Assembly (NCBI GenBank): GCA_027488755.1
Contig: JAIYAZ010000167.1
Coordinates: 1 to 64,000 of the forward strand
Source: Verrucomicrobiaceae bacterium
GTDB taxonomy: Bacteria; Verrucomicrobiota; Verrucomicrobiia; Chthoniobacterales; JAATET01
Length of the DNA stretch: 64,000 bases
Reading direction: 5' to 3'
Shown: positions 42,263-50,706 of the stretch, piece after piece
How positions within the stretch are numbered: the stretch's first letter is position 1
How the letters are laid out: each line of letters begins with the position of its first letter
Made by a program: the position numbers and the translations under genes
The notes under the pieces: model-generated
What the model was told of the DNA's origin: nothing
Seen by the model: the letters and a program-made list of their open reading frames with translations, nothing else
Database searches by the model: none

Positions 42263-43161
42263 CGGCCCGCCCGCACCGCGAAAAGCTTGAGGTGCAGGTC
42301 GACGTGGTCGTTGACGACGTGCGGCCCGAGGAAGCTGAAGAATTTTCCGGATCCGTAGACCGCGCCCCAGAGCGTGCGGTCGAACGCGACCTGCGCCTGC
42401 CCCACGACTTCGTCGGCGCTTTTCGCGGCCACCACGGCCGCAAACTCCAGCGGGTGGGTTGCGCCGCGCAGAGTGAGGTTGCCGCTCAGGCTCTCGTTGG
42501 GTGATCCGGGGGTGGCCGCCGGAATCGGCGTGGCGGCCGTGAGCGCAAACCGGGCCACCGGAAACCGCTCCACCTCGAAAAAATCGGCGTCCTGGAGGTG
42601 CCGGATGAGCCCGGCGGCCATGCCCGGCTCGAGGTCCGTGCAGGCGATCGTGCGCAGGTCGACGGCGAAGTCCGCCGCCGCGATGCGACCCGCGGCGAAG
42701 CGGATTTCGCCGGCGGCGAGGCGGACGGTGCCCTCGTGGTGATTAAAGAGGTTGCGGCCCGTCCACCGGATGACGCTGCGCGCGGGGTCCACGCGGTAGG
42801 GGCCGTCGGGCGTGATCGCGGGGGCCTTCGCGCCGCGTTCCAGCGGGAAGCCGGCCGCCTCCCAGCCCGCGAGGCCGGCGCGGAATTCGACGACGTTTTC
42901 ATATCCGGCGGCGGTGAGTTTTTCCGCGGCGACCTGCGTTTCCCGGGTGCCGAGGCCGGCCCCGTAGACCACGAGAACATGCGCCCCGTCGGCCGCCGCG
43001 CGCACCTGATCGAGGAACGAGACCTCATAGACGCAGGCGTTGCGGGCGCCGGGGAGGTGGACGGATTCGAAGTGTTCGCGCGGCAGCACGTCGAGGAGGC
43101 AAATCCGCTCCGCGGCGGCCAGCCGGGCCTGAAGTTCGGGGGCGGTGAGCGGATTTTCCAT
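42259..43161 (-). CDS. Rhodanese-like domain fused to YceI-like domain
   Basis: N-terminal rhodanese fold (ICLLDVLPREHFESVHLPGARN...VLVVYGAGLGTRETQVAAEKL), C-terminal YceI-like (YRVDPARSVIRWTGRNLFNHHEGTVRL...LSGNLTLRGATHPLEF). Confidence 0.88.
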   Translation of the reverse strand: MENPLTAPELQARLAAAERICLLDVLPREHFESVHLPGARNACVYEVSFLDQVRAAADGAHVLVVYGAGLGTRETQVAAEKLTAAGYENVVEFRAGLAGWEAAGFPLERGAKAPAITPDGPYRVDPARSVIRWTGRNLFNHHEGTVRLAAGEIRFAAGRIAAADFAVDLRTIACTDLEPGMAAGLIRHLQDADFFEVERFPVARFALTAATPIPAATPGSPNESLSGNLTLRGATHPLEFAAVVAAKSADEVVGQAQVAFDRTLWGAVYGSGKFFSFLGPHVVNDHVDLHLKLFAVRAGR

Positions 43162-43170
43162 GACGCCGGG

Positions 43171-43485
43171 CTACCTGCGCCCCTTGTAGGCGGCGACCAT
43201 GGCCAGCAGGCCGGGGAAGCGTTTTTCGAATTCCTCGCGGCGGAGCGTGGTCTGGCAGGTGTTGCCCACCGGACGCATGCGGATGAGGCCGGCCTCGCGC
43301 AGGACCTGGAAGTGGTGCGAGCGGGTCGCCTTGCCCACGTCCATCGGCACGTCGCTGCAGGTGAAGGCCCGGTCGCCCGCCTCCAGCATGAGGCGCACGA
43401 TCTTGAGCCGCCATGGGTCCGACAACGCCTGCATCACGACGGGTAGCGTGACGGAGCGGAGGGCGGGATGGCGGTAACTCTTCAT
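43171..43485 (-). CDS. ArsR-type helix-turn-helix regulator
   Basis: VMQALSDPWRLKIVRLMLEAGDRAFTCSDVP...KATRSHHFQVLREAGLIRMRPVGNTCQTTLRREEFEKRFPGLL. Confidence 0.9.
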   Translation of the reverse strand: MKSYRHPALRSVTLPVVMQALSDPWRLKIVRLMLEAGDRAFTCSDVPMDVGKATRSHHFQVLREAGLIRMRPVGNTCQTTLRREEFEKRFPGLLAMVAAYKGRR

Positions 43486-43562
43486 GGAACGTGCGCAACC
43501 TACCACGGCGTCCGCGGGGCAGCATGCGGAATTTCCTTTGACGCGGGGACCGCAGCGTCGAT

Positions 43563-43580
43563 GTTCGATTTTCTTCGAAC
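43563..43580. promoter_or_regulatory. Perfect inverted repeat GTTCGA-N6-TCGAAC; candidate operator
   Basis: Read directly; in the divergent regulator/oxidoreductase interval, 7 bp before the ATG at 43588. Confidence 0.4.
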
Positions 43581-43587
43581 TTTCTCC

Positions 43588-44649
43588 ATGCCTGATCTTT
43601 TCACTCCTCTCCGCGCCGGCGCCCTCTCCCTTCGCAACCGCGTCGTCATGGCCCCGCTCACCCGCTGCCGGGCCAGCGCGGGCCGCGTGCCGAACGCGCT
43701 GATGGCCGAATATTACCACCAGCGGGCCTCCGCGGGGATGATTCTGACCGAGGCGACGTGCGTTGACCCGCGCGGCGTCGGCTACCCGGACACGCCCGGC
43801 ATCTGGAGCGAGGAGCAGGTCGCGGGTTGGCGGCTGGTGACGGAGGCGGTGCACGCCGCGGGCGGCACGATCCTCCTCCAGCTCTGGCACGTGGGGCGGG
43901 TGTCCGATCCGCTTTATCTCGACGGCGAGCTGCCGGTGGGGCCGAGCGCGATTGCGGCGGCCGGGCACGTGAGCCTCGTGCGGCCGATTAAACCGTTCGT
44001 GACGCCGCGGGCGCTCGGGTTGGAGGAGATTCCCGCCATCATCGAGGCCTACCGCCGCGGGGCGGAGAACGCGCGCCGCGCGGGCTTTGACGGCGTCGAG
44101 ATTCACGGCGCGAACGGCTACCTTCTCGACCAGTTCCTCCAGACGAAAACAAACCACCGCACCGACGCCTACGGCGGCCCGGTGGAGAACCGCGCGCGGC
44201 TCCTGCTGGAGGTCACCGACGCGGCGATCTCGGTCTGGGGCGCGGACCGCGTGGGCATGCACCTCGCGCCGCGCGGCGACGCGCACGACATGGGCGACGC
44301 GAACCCGGCGGAGACCTTTGGCTACGTCGCGCGAGAGCTGGGCCGGCGCGGCCTGGCGTTCCTTTGCGCCCGCGAGCACCACGACGGCACGGAACTCGGG
44401 CAGCAGCTCAAGGCGGCTTTCGGCGGCGTTTACATCGCCAACGAGGCGTTCACGCGGGAATCCGCCGAGGCGGCGATCGCGGAGGGCCGGGCGGACGCCG
44501 TGGCCTTCGGCAAAACCTTTATCGCGAACCCGGACCTGCCCGCGCGGCTGGCCGCCGGCGCGCCGCTCAACCCGCCGCGGCCGGAGCTGTTCTATGGCCA
44601 GGGACCCGAGGGCTACACCGACTACCCCGCGCTGACGCCGGCCGCGTAG
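43588..44649 (+). CDS. Old yellow enzyme-family alkene reductase (NADH:flavin oxidoreductase)
   Basis: LFTPLRAGALSLRNRVVMAPLTRCRA, LQLWHVGRVSDP, GFDGVEIHGANGYLLDQFLQTKTNHRTDAYGGPVENRARL; in-frame upstream ATG at 43561 possible. Confidence 0.93.
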   Translation: MPDLFTPLRAGALSLRNRVVMAPLTRCRASAGRVPNALMAEYYHQRASAGMILTEATCVDPRGVGYPDTPGIWSEEQVAGWRLVTEAVHAAGGTILLQLWHVGRVSDPLYLDGELPVGPSAIAAAGHVSLVRPIKPFVTPRALGLEEIPAIIEAYRRGAENARRAGFDGVEIHGANGYLLDQFLQTKTNHRTDAYGGPVENRARLLLEVTDAAISVWGADRVGMHLAPRGDAHDMGDANPAETFGYVARELGRRGLAFLCAREHHDGTELGQQLKAAFGGVYIANEAFTRESAEAAIAEGRADAVAFGKTFIANPDLPARLAAGAPLNPPRPELFYGQGPEGYTDYPALTPAA

Positions 44650-44699
44650 GCGAATTTTTCAGGGACACCCGGCCGCGGAGTCCGTAACATCCCGGCCCC

Positions 44700-45269
44700 G
44701 TGGACTCGATCGAACTCCAGATTGGCCGGCGCATCCGCGCGCTGCGGGTCGAGCGTGACTTGACGCTCGACCAGCTTGCCCGCGAGGTGAAGCTGACGAA
44801 GGGCCAGCTTTCCAAGATCGAGAACGGCAAGGTTTCGTGTCCGGTCTCGACGCTGATGCGGGTGGCGACGGCGCTGGGGATTCCGGTGGGCGAGTTGTTC
44901 GACACGAACGACACGCAGGCCCGGGCCGTGCTCGTGCGGCGGGGCGACCGCAAGCCCATCGCGGGCCGCGGCTCGAAGCTCGGGCACAGCTACGAAAGCC
45001 TGGCGTTCGGCCTGCCGTTCGGGAAGGACTTCGAGCCGTATTTCATGACGATCGAGGAGCGGAAGATCGATCCGGCGAAGAACCTCTTCAAGCACGCCGG
45101 GCATGAGTTCCTTTTCCTGCTGGAGGGCGAAATGGACTACCGGCACGCGGGGCAGACGTTCACGCTGAAGCCGGGCGACAGTTTGTTCTTCGACGCGACC
45201 TACGAACATGGGCCCGTGTCCGTGAAGGACACGCCGGTGCGGTTTCTTTGCGTGATCAGCAACGGCTAG
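44700..45269 (+). CDS. XRE-family HTH regulator with C-terminal cupin
   Basis: GTG start; IGRRIRALRVERDLTLDQLAREVKLTKGQLSKIENGK (HTH); HEFLFLLEGEMDYRHAGQTFTLKPGDSLFFDATYEHGP (cupin). Confidence 0.92.
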   Translation: MDSIELQIGRRIRALRVERDLTLDQLAREVKLTKGQLSKIENGKVSCPVSTLMRVATALGIPVGELFDTNDTQARAVLVRRGDRKPIAGRGSKLGHSYESLAFGLPFGKDFEPYFMTIEERKIDPAKNLFKHAGHEFLFLLEGEMDYRHAGQTFTLKPGDSLFFDATYEHGPVSVKDTPVRFLCVISNG

Positions 45270-46582
45270 ATCGTCGAGCCGACGCCCGGGATCCAGCTTG
45301 TGCCGGCGAGGGGGACTTTGGCCATGGCGGCGGCTTCGATGGTGAGGGCGGCGAGGTCCTCGGGCTCGAGGTTGTGGACGTGGCTTTTGCCGCAAGCGCG
45401 GGCGAGGGTCTGCGTTTCCAAGGTGAGGACGCGGAGGTAGTTCGCGAGTTTGCGTCCGGCGACGACGGGGTCGAGGCGGGAGGAGAGCGCGGGGTCCTGC
45501 GTGGAGATGCCGGCGGGGTCGCGGCCGTCCTGGTAGTCGTCGAAGAAGCCGGCGGCGCTGCCGAGTTTTTCGTAGTCGGCCTGGTATTTTGGGTGGTTGC
45601 AGCCGAGGGCGATGAGGGCGGCGGTGCCGATGGAAACGGCGTCGGCACCAAGCGCGAGGGCTTTGGCGACGTCGGCCCCGCTGCGGATGCCGCCGGAGAC
45701 GATGAGCTGGACCTTGCGGTGCATGTCGAGTTCCTGCAGGGCCTCGACGGCCTGGCGGAGCGCGGGCAGCGTGGGGATGCCGACGTGTTCGATGAAGACG
45801 TCCTGCGTGGCGCCGGTGCCGCCCTGCATGCCGTCGAGCACGACGACGTCCGCGCCGGCCTTCACGGCGAGCTGCACGTCGTAGTAGGTGCGGGAGGCGC
45901 CGATTTTAATGTAGATGGGTTTTTCCCAGTCGGTGATTTCGCGGAGCTCCTCGATCTTGATGGCGAGGTCGTCCGGTCCGGTCCAATCGGGGTGGCGGCA
46001 GGCGCTGCGCTGGTCGATGCCCTTGGGGAGCGTGCGCATTTCGGCGACGCGGTCGCTGATTTTCTGCCCGAGCAGCATGCCGCCGCCGCCGGGTTTCGCG
46101 CCCTGGCCGAGGACGATCTCGATGGCGTCGGCCTTGCGGAGATCGTCGGGGTTCATGCCGTAGCGGGAGGGGAGGTATTGGTAGACGAGGTGCCGGGACT
46201 GGCCGCGTTCCTCGGGCGTCATGCCGCCGTCCCCAGTGGTCGTCGAGGTGCCCATTTCGCTCGCACCGCGGCCGAGGGCTTCCTTGGCCTGGGCGGAGAG
46301 CGCGCCGAAGCTCATGCCGGCGATGGTGATGGGGATTTTCAGCTCGAGCGGTTTCTTCGCGAAGCGGGTGCCGAGCGTGACGTTCGTGGCGCAGGTTTCG
46401 CGGTAACCCTCAAGCGGGTAACGCGACATGGAGGCGCCGAGGAAGACGAGGTCGTCGAAGTGGGGCATCCAGCGTTTCGCGCCCCAGCCGCGGATGTCGT
46501 AGATGCCGGTGTCGGCGGCCCGCTGGATCTCGTGAATGATGTTGCGGTCGAAGAGGTAGGATTCGCGCAGTCCGGGTTTCAT
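45266..46582 (-). CDS. FMN-binding glutamate synthase-like protein (MgsC/GlxD-like)
   Basis: ITIAGMSFGALSAQAKEALGRGASEMGTSTTTGDGGM, LGQGAKPGGGGMLLGQKIS, VVLDGMQGGTGATQ. Confidence 0.9.
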   Translation of the reverse strand: MKPGLRESYLFDRNIIHEIQRAADTGIYDIRGWGAKRWMPHFDDLVFLGASMSRYPLEGYRETCATNVTLGTRFAKKPLELKIPITIAGMSFGALSAQAKEALGRGASEMGTSTTTGDGGMTPEERGQSRHLVYQYLPSRYGMNPDDLRKADAIEIVLGQGAKPGGGGMLLGQKISDRVAEMRTLPKGIDQRSACRHPDWTGPDDLAIKIEELREITDWEKPIYIKIGASRTYYDVQLAVKAGADVVVLDGMQGGTGATQDVFIEHVGIPTLPALRQAVEALQELDMHRKVQLIVSGGIRSGADVAKALALGADAVSIGTAALIALGCNHPKYQADYEKLGSAAGFFDDYQDGRDPAGISTQDPALSSRLDPVVAGRKLANYLRVLTLETQTLARACGKSHVHNLEPEDLAALTIEAAAMAKVPLAGTSWIPGVGSTI

Positions 46583-46586
46583 GGCG

Positions 46587-47261
46587 TCAGTAGCGGGCGG
46601 CGTTGTCGATTTTGAAGGTGTAGAGATTGCGCGCGGAGCCGTAGCGGCGGAAGTCCTCGGGACGGAACGACGCGCCCGCCCGCTCCAGCGCGGCGGCGAG
46701 CCATTCGAGGTGCTCGGCACGCATTTCCTTTTCCACGCAATCGGCCCCGAGGCCGGCCACGCGGCCGCGCACAAACAGCCGGGCCTCGTAGACCGAATCG
46801 CCGAGGGCCTCGCCGGCGTCGCCGCACACGACGAGGTTCCCCGCCTGGCCCATAAAGGCGCTCATGTGGCCGACCGAGCCCTTTACGACAATATCGACGC
46901 CCTTCATGGAAATGCCGCAGCGCGCGGAGGCGTCGCCGTCGATGACGAGGAGCCCGCCATGCGCGGTGGCGCCGGCGGATTGGCTGGCATTTCCGCGCAC
47001 GTGGACGAGGCCGGACATCATGTTCTCGCCGACGCCGGTGCCGGCATTGCCCTCGACCACGACGGTCGCTAGCTGGTTCATGCCCGCGCAGTAGTAGCCG
47101 GCGTGCCCGCGCACAGTCACGCGCAGCGGAGCGTAAAGACCGACGGCGAGCGCGTGGGCACCGCGGGGGTTGCGGATTTGAAATTCCATTTCGCCCTCCG
47201 GGGCGTGCAGCGTGGCGTTCACCACGCGGACGGTATCGGTTTCGAGGTCGAAGGTTTTCAT
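46587..47261 (-). CDS. GXGXG-domain protein (MgsB/GlxC-like)
   Basis: Start MKTFDLETDTVRVVNATLH; repeated GxxG beta-helix units (VRGHAGYYCAGMNQLATVVVEGNAGTGVGENMMSGLVHVRGNASQSAG) as in the glutamate synthase alpha C-terminus. Confidence 0.88.
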   Translation of the reverse strand: MKTFDLETDTVRVVNATLHAPEGEMEFQIRNPRGAHALAVGLYAPLRVTVRGHAGYYCAGMNQLATVVVEGNAGTGVGENMMSGLVHVRGNASQSAGATAHGGLLVIDGDASARCGISMKGVDIVVKGSVGHMSAFMGQAGNLVVCGDAGEALGDSVYEARLFVRGRVAGLGADCVEKEMRAEHLEWLAAALERAGASFRPEDFRRYGSARNLYTFKIDNAARY

Positions 47262-48142
47262 GCGCGGCTCCAGCTGTAGACCACGCCCGGCTCGGGCTCC
47301 CAGAGGCGCGCCGCGGCGATGCCCGGCAGTCCGGCGAGCGAGCGATACTCGGAGGCCATGGCCACGTAGTCGTCCGTCTCGGCCATCACGGCGGGTTTGC
47401 AGGCAATCGGATCGCGCAGCACCGCAAACCCATCCGCCGTGCCGATGGCGAACGTGAAAAATCCATCCAGGTCGCGCAGCCCGGCCTCGAGGGCGTCCTT
47501 GAGCGCGTAACCCTGGCGGAGCCGCCACGTGAGGTAACCGGCGGCGACCTCGGTGTCGTTTTCGGTCGCAAACGTGATGCCCTCGCGGCGCAGGTTGGCG
47601 CGGAGGCGGTTGTGGTTGCTCAGCGAGCCGTTGTGCACGAGGCAAAGGTCCATTCCGGTCGAAAACGGGTGCGACCCCGCGGTGGTCACCGCGCTTTCCG
47701 TGGCCATGCGGGTGTGCCCGATTGCGTGTGAGCCGCGCATGCCGCGCACGCCAAATCGCTCGACGACCTCCTGCGGCGTGCCGGTCTCCTTCATGATCTG
47801 AATCCGCCGCCCCACGCTCATGACGGTCACGTCCGGCGCGGCTTCCGCAACGGTCGCCCGCAGCGCGGCTTCATCCCCGGGCCCCACGAACAGCGCGTGC
47901 GTGGCGTTGCGCGTCACTCTCGTCGCCCCGAGCCGGGCCGCCAGCGGCGCCCAGTCATAGCCGGGGTCCGGATGCTGCAACGAGGCCTTGATGGCGCCCG
48001 CGGGTGCCTCGGCGTCATACACCGCAAAACCCGCGCTGTCCGGCCCGCGGCCGCACATCGTCTCGAGCATCGGCGCGAAAAGTTGGCCCAATTCCGGCTC
48101 CCTTTCCGCATTCTTGAAGAACAATCCAACGATTCCGCACAT
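47258..48142 (-). CDS. Class II glutamine amidotransferase-like protein (MgsA/GlxB-like)
   Basis: MCGIVGLFFKNAE (N-terminal Cys), GRGPDSAGFAVYD, IGHTRMATESAVTTAGSHPFS, LVHNGSLSNHNRLR; 4-bp overlap with GXGXG gene. Confidence 0.92.
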   Translation of the reverse strand: MCGIVGLFFKNAEREPELGQLFAPMLETMCGRGPDSAGFAVYDAEAPAGAIKASLQHPDPGYDWAPLAARLGATRVTRNATHALFVGPGDEAALRATVAEAAPDVTVMSVGRRIQIMKETGTPQEVVERFGVRGMRGSHAIGHTRMATESAVTTAGSHPFSTGMDLCLVHNGSLSNHNRLRANLRREGITFATENDTEVAAGYLTWRLRQGYALKDALEAGLRDLDGFFTFAIGTADGFAVLRDPIACKPAVMAETDDYVAMASEYRSLAGLPGIAAARLWEPEPGVVYSWSRA

Positions 48143-48206
48143 GGGTGAAAAATTTCCCCTTTCCTAAAGCCGCAAGTTTCATTACACGCAACAAAAATTT
48201 CTCCAA

Positions 48207-49568
48207 ATGAGCAAATCCATCGAGATCAAAAACCGCATGGCGCAGGACGGCGTGGAGTTCGTGCTGGCGCAGTTTGTCGACATTCACGGCGCCGCGAAGG
48301 TCAAGATGTGCCCGGCCGAAACGCTCGACGCGCTCACCGAGGAGGGCGCCGGATTTGCCGGGGCGGCCGTCTGGGGCATGGGGCAGGGCCCGCACTCCCA
48401 CGACATGCTCGCGCGGGTGGATCTGGACTCCTACACGCCGCTGCCGTGGCAGAAAAACACCGCCCGTTTTGCCAGCGACCTCTACGTGGACGGCAAGCCC
48501 TACGGCTACTGCCCGCGCGTGAACCTCAAACGCGTGCTCGCCCAGCTCAAGTTCAAGCACGGCCTGCTCGCCAACATCGGCATCGAGCCCGAGCACTTCC
48601 TTGTCGTGCGCACCCCCGAAGGCGGCATCGCGGTGTGGGATCCGCGCGGCGTCGATGGTCTCGCGAAGCCCTGCTACGACTTCAAGGGCATCGCCCCGGC
48701 CTTCGGTTATCTCCAGGACATCACCCGCTACTGCAACCAGCTCGGGTGGGACGTCTACCAGGCCGACCATGAGGACGCGAACGGCCAATACGAGATCAAC
48801 TTCGCTTACTCCGACGCGCTCACCACGGCCGACCGGCTCACGTTCTTCAAAATGATGACAAGCCAGGTCGCGCCGAAATACGGCGCCATCGCCACGCACA
48901 TGGCGAAGCCCTTTGCCGACCGCACCGGCAGTGGCGCGCATATTCACTACCACCTCGCCGACACCGCCACCGGGACCAATCTCTTCACCGACGAGGCCGA
49001 CCCGCGCGGCTTCGGGCTCTCGAAACTCGCCTACCACTTCCTCGCCGGCGTGCTCAAACACGCGCCCGCCCTCTGCGCCGTCGCGTCGCCCACGCCCAAT
49101 TGCTACAAGCGCCTGCAAATCGGCCCCGGCCTCTTCAGCTCCCGCTCCGGCTTCACGTGGACGCCCGCATTCATCAGCTACGGCGACAACAACCGCACCC
49201 AGATGCTCCGCATCTGCGGCCCCGGCCACATTGAGGACCGCACCATCTCCGCCGCCGTCAATCCCTACCTCCTCTTCGCCGCCTACCTCGCCGCCGGCCT
49301 CGATGGCATCGCCCGCGAACTCCCCATCGGCAACCCGAACCTCGGCAACCTCTACACCATGCCGCGCGAGGAGATTTACAAACGCGGCCTCGTCACGCTC
49401 CCGCAGTCCCTCCGCGAAGCGCTCACCGAGCTCGAGCAGGACAGCGTCATCCTCGACGCGCTCGGCCCCATCGCCGGCGAATTCCTCAAGGTGAAATGGC
49501 AGGAGTGGAACGAATACCACCGCCAGGTCTCCCGCTGGGAAACCGACCAATACCTCACCCTCTTCTAA
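48207..49568 (+). CDS. Glutamine-synthetase-like ligase, GlnT/gamma-glutamylmethylamide synthetase (GmaS)-like
   Basis: 453 aa; VDIHGAAKVKMCPAETLDALTEEGAGFAGAA, YQADHEDANGQYEINFAYSDALTTADRLTFFKMM; beside MgsABC-like genes. Confidence 0.85.
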   Translation: MSKSIEIKNRMAQDGVEFVLAQFVDIHGAAKVKMCPAETLDALTEEGAGFAGAAVWGMGQGPHSHDMLARVDLDSYTPLPWQKNTARFASDLYVDGKPYGYCPRVNLKRVLAQLKFKHGLLANIGIEPEHFLVVRTPEGGIAVWDPRGVDGLAKPCYDFKGIAPAFGYLQDITRYCNQLGWDVYQADHEDANGQYEINFAYSDALTTADRLTFFKMMTSQVAPKYGAIATHMAKPFADRTGSGAHIHYHLADTATGTNLFTDEADPRGFGLSKLAYHFLAGVLKHAPALCAVASPTPNCYKRLQIGPGLFSSRSGFTWTPAFISYGDNNRTQMLRICGPGHIEDRTISAAVNPYLLFAAYLAAGLDGIARELPIGNPNLGNLYTMPREEIYKRGLVTLPQSLREALTELEQDSVILDALGPIAGEFLKVKWQEWNEYHRQVSRWETDQYLTLF

Positions 49569-49575
49569 CCGCCCC

Positions 49576-50706
49576 GTGAAATCCTTCGACGTCGCCGTCC
49601 TCGGCGTCGGCGGCATGGGCAGCGCCGCCTGCCTCCGCCTCGCCGAAGCCGGCCAGCGCGTGCTCGGCCTCGAGCGCTTCTCCATTCCCAACACCCGTGG
49701 CAGCTCGCACGGTGCCACGCGCATTCTCCGTCTCGGCCTCCACGAAAGCGCCCGCTACGTGCCGCTCGTGCTCCGCGCCGTCGAGCTCTGGGACGAACTC
49801 GGCGCCCGCACCGGGCATGCGTTGTTTCACCGCGTCGGCAGCCTCGACGTCTCGATTCCCGACGGCCCCATTTTCACCGGCTCACTCAACGCCTGCCGCC
49901 GCTGCGACATCGCGCACGAGGTTCTCGACGCCCGCGAGGTCGCCCGGCGCTTCCCCGCCCTGCGCCCGCACCCCGGCATGCAGGCCGTGCACCAGCCCGG
50001 CTCCGGCTTTGTCGTGCCCGAGGCCGCCATCACCGCGCAGGTGAACCTCGCGCTGGCCGCCGGCGCCGAGATTCACGGCCACGAGCAGGTGCTCGGCTGG
50101 GACAAACGCGGCGGCCGCTTCGAGATCCGCACCGACCGCGGCACCTACGAGGCGGGGCAAATCGTCGTCACCACCGGAGCCTGGCTCGGCAAACTCCTGC
50201 CCATGCCCGTCGAGGCCGAGCGTTGCGTGCTCGGCTGGTTTGCGCCCGCGCGGAACGCAGCCCATTTCGCCGAGGACCGCCTTCCCGTCTGGATCGTCGA
50301 CTCGCCCACCACCGGGCATTTCTACGGATTCCCGATCCACGGCATCCCCGGATTCAAACTCGGCCGCCTGCGCGAGACTCCCGCCCCGGCCGTCGATCCC
50401 GATGAACGCCGCCTCGAGCCTGATCACGAGGACGAAGCCGACATGCGAGCGTTCGTGCGGGACATTTTCCCCGACGCGGACGGCCCCATCCTCTCCATGG
50501 AAACCTGCTTCTTCGAGAATACGCCGGACCGTGCGCCCATCATCGACCGCGTGCCGGGCGAGGAGGGAATCTGGGCCGTCGGCGGATTCAGCGGCCACGG
50601 ATTCAAATACTCAAGCGCCGTCGGCGAAGTGACGCGCGACCTCGTGCTCGGCCGCGCCACCCCGTTCGACCTCTCCCCCTTCCGCGCCGACCGCTTCGCC
50701 GCATGA
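49576..50706 (+). CDS. Monomeric sarcosine oxidase/N-methyl-amino-acid oxidase-like FAD enzyme
   Basis: VLGVGGMGSAACLRLAEAGQRVLGLE (FAD), GSSHGATRILRLGLHESARYVPL, ETCFFENTPDRAPIID and GGFSGHGFKYSSAVGEV (MSOX family, with Cys at the covalent-flavin position). Confidence 0.9.
   Translation: MKSFDVAVLGVGGMGSAACLRLAEAGQRVLGLERFSIPNTRGSSHGATRILRLGLHESARYVPLVLRAVELWDELGARTGHALFHRVGSLDVSIPDGPIFTGSLNACRRCDIAHEVLDAREVARRFPALRPHPGMQAVHQPGSGFVVPEAAITAQVNLALAAGAEIHGHEQVLGWDKRGGRFEIRTDRGTYEAGQIVVTTGAWLGKLLPMPVEAERCVLGWFAPARNAAHFAEDRLPVWIVDSPTTGHFYGFPIHGIPGFKLGRLRETPAPAVDPDERRLEPDHEDEADMRAFVRDIFPDADGPILSMETCFFENTPDRAPIIDRVPGEEGIWAVGGFSGHGFKYSSAVGEVTRDLVLGRATPFDLSPFRADRFAA

Noticed and set aside
48207-49568. 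Housekeeping glutamine synthetase (glnA)
   Set aside because: Sequence blocks and neighbours fit the GlnT/GmaS branch rather than GlnA; linked to MgsABC-like genes
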